Shown: positions 62,197-64,000 of the stretch, piece by piece
Numbering within the stretch: the first letter of the stretch is position 1
Layout: each line of letters starts with the position of its first letter
DNA from: Ectocarpus siliculosus
Taxonomy: Eukaryota; Sar; Phaeophyceae; Ectocarpales; Ectocarpaceae
Assembly: GCA_000310025.1 (NCBI GenBank)
Contig: FN649746.1
Span: 2,501,185-2,565,184, forward strand
Reading direction: 5' to 3'
DNA: 64,000 nt
Translations under genes and position numbers: made by a program
Notes under the pieces: generated by a model
The model's database searches: none
What the model saw: only the letters and a program-made list of their open reading frames with translations
Told to the model about the DNA's origin: nothing

Positions 62197-63171
62197 CAAG
62201 GGGCCCTCCATATGGAAATTATTATGGAACGCCCCCCCCCCCCCTCCCTCCGGTGTTTGGGTTAGGGTCTTCGTCGCTTGGCAGCGATGTTGTAAAACAA
62301 GCCAATCACTTCGTGAGCTCAGCAACCAGGTTACAGCTGTTTTTTCCTTTGGCGCACCTCTTTCCATATTTGCTGTAACCATGAACGTAGGTCGAGTAGA
62401 TTATTTTGCGCGAGGTCGAGAACCCTCACTCCGGGCAAAGGGATAATCGCACGTTGTGTTAAATTGGTCAAGCACCCTCGAGGCAGTTACCATACAGCGT
62501 TTACAACTGTCTCTGGAAGTGAAAGCACCAGAAATTACATCAAGTCATACGCAGCTGTCATCCGTACGCAAGGAAGTGAGCACAAGATGCCGAACACCCT
62601 TAGCAGGATGCAGTGCACCCTTCATGCGACTCGCCAAATACCTCACGGCGCTTTGTGCTTGGTGATGTTAGAGCCTGGTCCGGTGAGAACCCGGCGTGCT
62701 CCGTCCCGGCTTTGTAGGGATGCGAGGACAACGGTCTAACGACTACGGCATGCACGCCTACATATGAGTACCCCCCCCCGCCGTGGCTCACTTGCAGCAG
62801 TCTGTAGTGAATAGGAAATAGTGTGTCCATAGTACAACCAATATAATACTCATTTTATAGGCTTTCGTGCCGCATTCTATGCAAAAAAGCCGTAAATAAA
62901 TACTTTTCGTAGTGTAGGCTTTATAGCATGGGCACATACGTACATCCTGCCCCCAGCCTGGGGGTGTTATATCATTTCCACCAGCTGTGCGTGGGGGATC
63001 CCGGCGGCGTGCGTGTGCGCGCGCTGATCAATGCGCGCAAAAACATGTCGAAACCCCGGGGATGTGGTCAAAACGCCCCCCGGGGACATATAACGCTTCT
63101 CTCCCCCCCCGCAACCAAGATTGAACGTAATCTCGGGGGTTCCCATAATTTCCATATGGAGGGCCCCTTGC
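62197..63171. mobile_element. Non-autonomous element with about 26-bp inverted ends, carrying an S1 copy
   Basis: CAAGGGGCCCTCCATATGGA with following AATTAT at 62197-62222 is repeated inverted at 63146-63171. The 975-bp interval contains an S1 copy (62260-62778) and no coding sequence. No clear target duplication is visible, so the pair may instead be two separate ends. Confidence 0.55.
62260..62778 (+). mobile_element. S1 dispersed repeat (copy 6, near full length)
   Basis: Same order of blocks as at 24640-25158: ATGTTGTAAAACAAGCCAAT, GGTCGAGAACCCTCACTCC, TTAAATTGGTCAAGCACC, TCCGGTGAGAACCCGGCGTG, and a final C run. Confidence 0.8.
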
Positions 63172-63541
63172 AAGTGAGGTAGTAGGTGTTAACAACGTTG
63201 AAGGCATTCTGCAGCGTAAAAGTGGCAATTGAGGTCGTACGAAGTATGTTGACATTATCTGTCTCTTTTCGGCGAAAAAACAACGTAAAATGCGGCGTAA
63301 CAATGGTATGAGGTGTGTTTGGTTCATCGTGTGTTTGTGTCTACATCGTTGAAGACATTACAGCGTAGAAGTGGCGTTTGAGGTGTGTTACGTGTTTCAA
63401 TGCAGGAATCGTCTCTTTCCGAAAAAACAGTTTCAACTGTTTTTTTCGCCAGCTTTTTTTTTTTCTTGACACAACGAATCCATCTCTGTCATAGAAAAGA
63501 GTAACGGGGTGCCACACACAAAACGCCTGACTACCCAACAC

Positions 63542-63945
63542 CTTTCTGCTACACCTTCCCATCATAACATATATGAGACACACAAGACACCTACCAAACT
63601 GTTTTGTTGAGCCTGTTACCCGCAGGGAAATGTCCCTATACGCTGTCTGGGAAATCGTAGACATACAGGTAGCTTTTTCTGACGCTATGAATTCATTGCT
63701 CATCTGTCTCTTGACTCTTTTTTTTTTCTTCTTAATATGACACAACGAATCCATCTCGATCATAGAAAAGAGTCAGAGACAGATTAGCAACGAATTCATA
63801 GCGTCAGAAAAAGCCACCTGTAATGTCTACGACTTCCCAGACAGCAGATAGGGACATCTCCCCTGCGGGTAACAGGCTCAACACAACAGTTTGGTAGCTG
63901 TCTTGTGTGTCTCATATATGTTGTGTTGGGAAGGTGTAGCAGAAA
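63542..63945. repeat. Large inverted repeat (181-bp arms, 42-bp loop)
   Basis: The left arm 63542-63722 and right arm 63765-63945 are near-perfect reverse complements (for example CATATATGAGACACACAAGA and TTTTTCTGACGCTATGAATT). The loop is AT-rich and resembles 63455-63500. A single related arm lies in the insertion at 47104-47840. Confidence 0.9.
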
Positions 63946-64000
63946 GCCTCGCGAAGAGACAAATATGCGGCAAGATGCGGCTAATTTTCTTTGTTTTGTT

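Overview
The window looks like nuclear DNA of a stramenopile, most likely a brown alga close to Ectocarpus. The reasons are intron-rich genes with consistent GT-AG borders, long CAG/CTG and CAA/GTT tracts inside introns and inside coding exons, secreted WSC-domain proteins of a kind abundant in Ectocarpus, and many short interspersed repeats. There are no operons, bacterial signals, rRNA or convincing tRNA genes. One assembly gap of 100 N lies at 15597-15696.

Layout. Four protein-coding genes can be assembled exon by exon with matching splice phases. (1) Minus strand, 19966 down to about 4657: a CWF19L2-type spliceosome factor with at least 16 exons. (2) Plus strand, 22005-33323: a cation diffusion facilitator (zinc-transporter type) with 10 exons, transcribed divergently from gene 1 across about 2 kb. 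(3) and (4) Minus strand, 48825-40384 and 60633-52619: two tandem paralogues for secreted proteins with three and four WSC domains, each bracketed by an N- and a C-terminal copy of one ten-cysteine module. They lie in a tandem segmental duplication of about 11 kb (about 38.68-49.65 kb and 50.93-61.64 kb). The four-WSC gene also carries a recent 1436-bp internal duplication.

The rest is repeat-rich: 1-4.3 kb, the large introns of genes 1 and 2, 33.3-38.7 kb, 49.65-50.93 kb and 61.6-64 kb. At least six dispersed families recur: S1 (up to about 700 bp, C-run end), S2 (about 130 bp, CAA tail), S3, a TA-flanked MITE family, foldback elements, and an inverted pair inside intron 1 of gene 2. The two WSC paralogues act as a natural empty/filled-site comparison and show two insertions into the 3-WSC copy.

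Function. The genes do not form one pathway: RNA splicing, metal transport and probable cell-wall or extracellular-matrix binding. The most unusual content is the WSC pair (modular phase-0 exons, ongoing domain-number change, an unrecognised Cys-rich cap), a low-complexity insertion within the CwfJ domain of gene 1, and partial exon copies behind exon 2 of the transporter. All exon borders were read by eye from splice consensus, phase and family similarity; no alignment or transcript was available.
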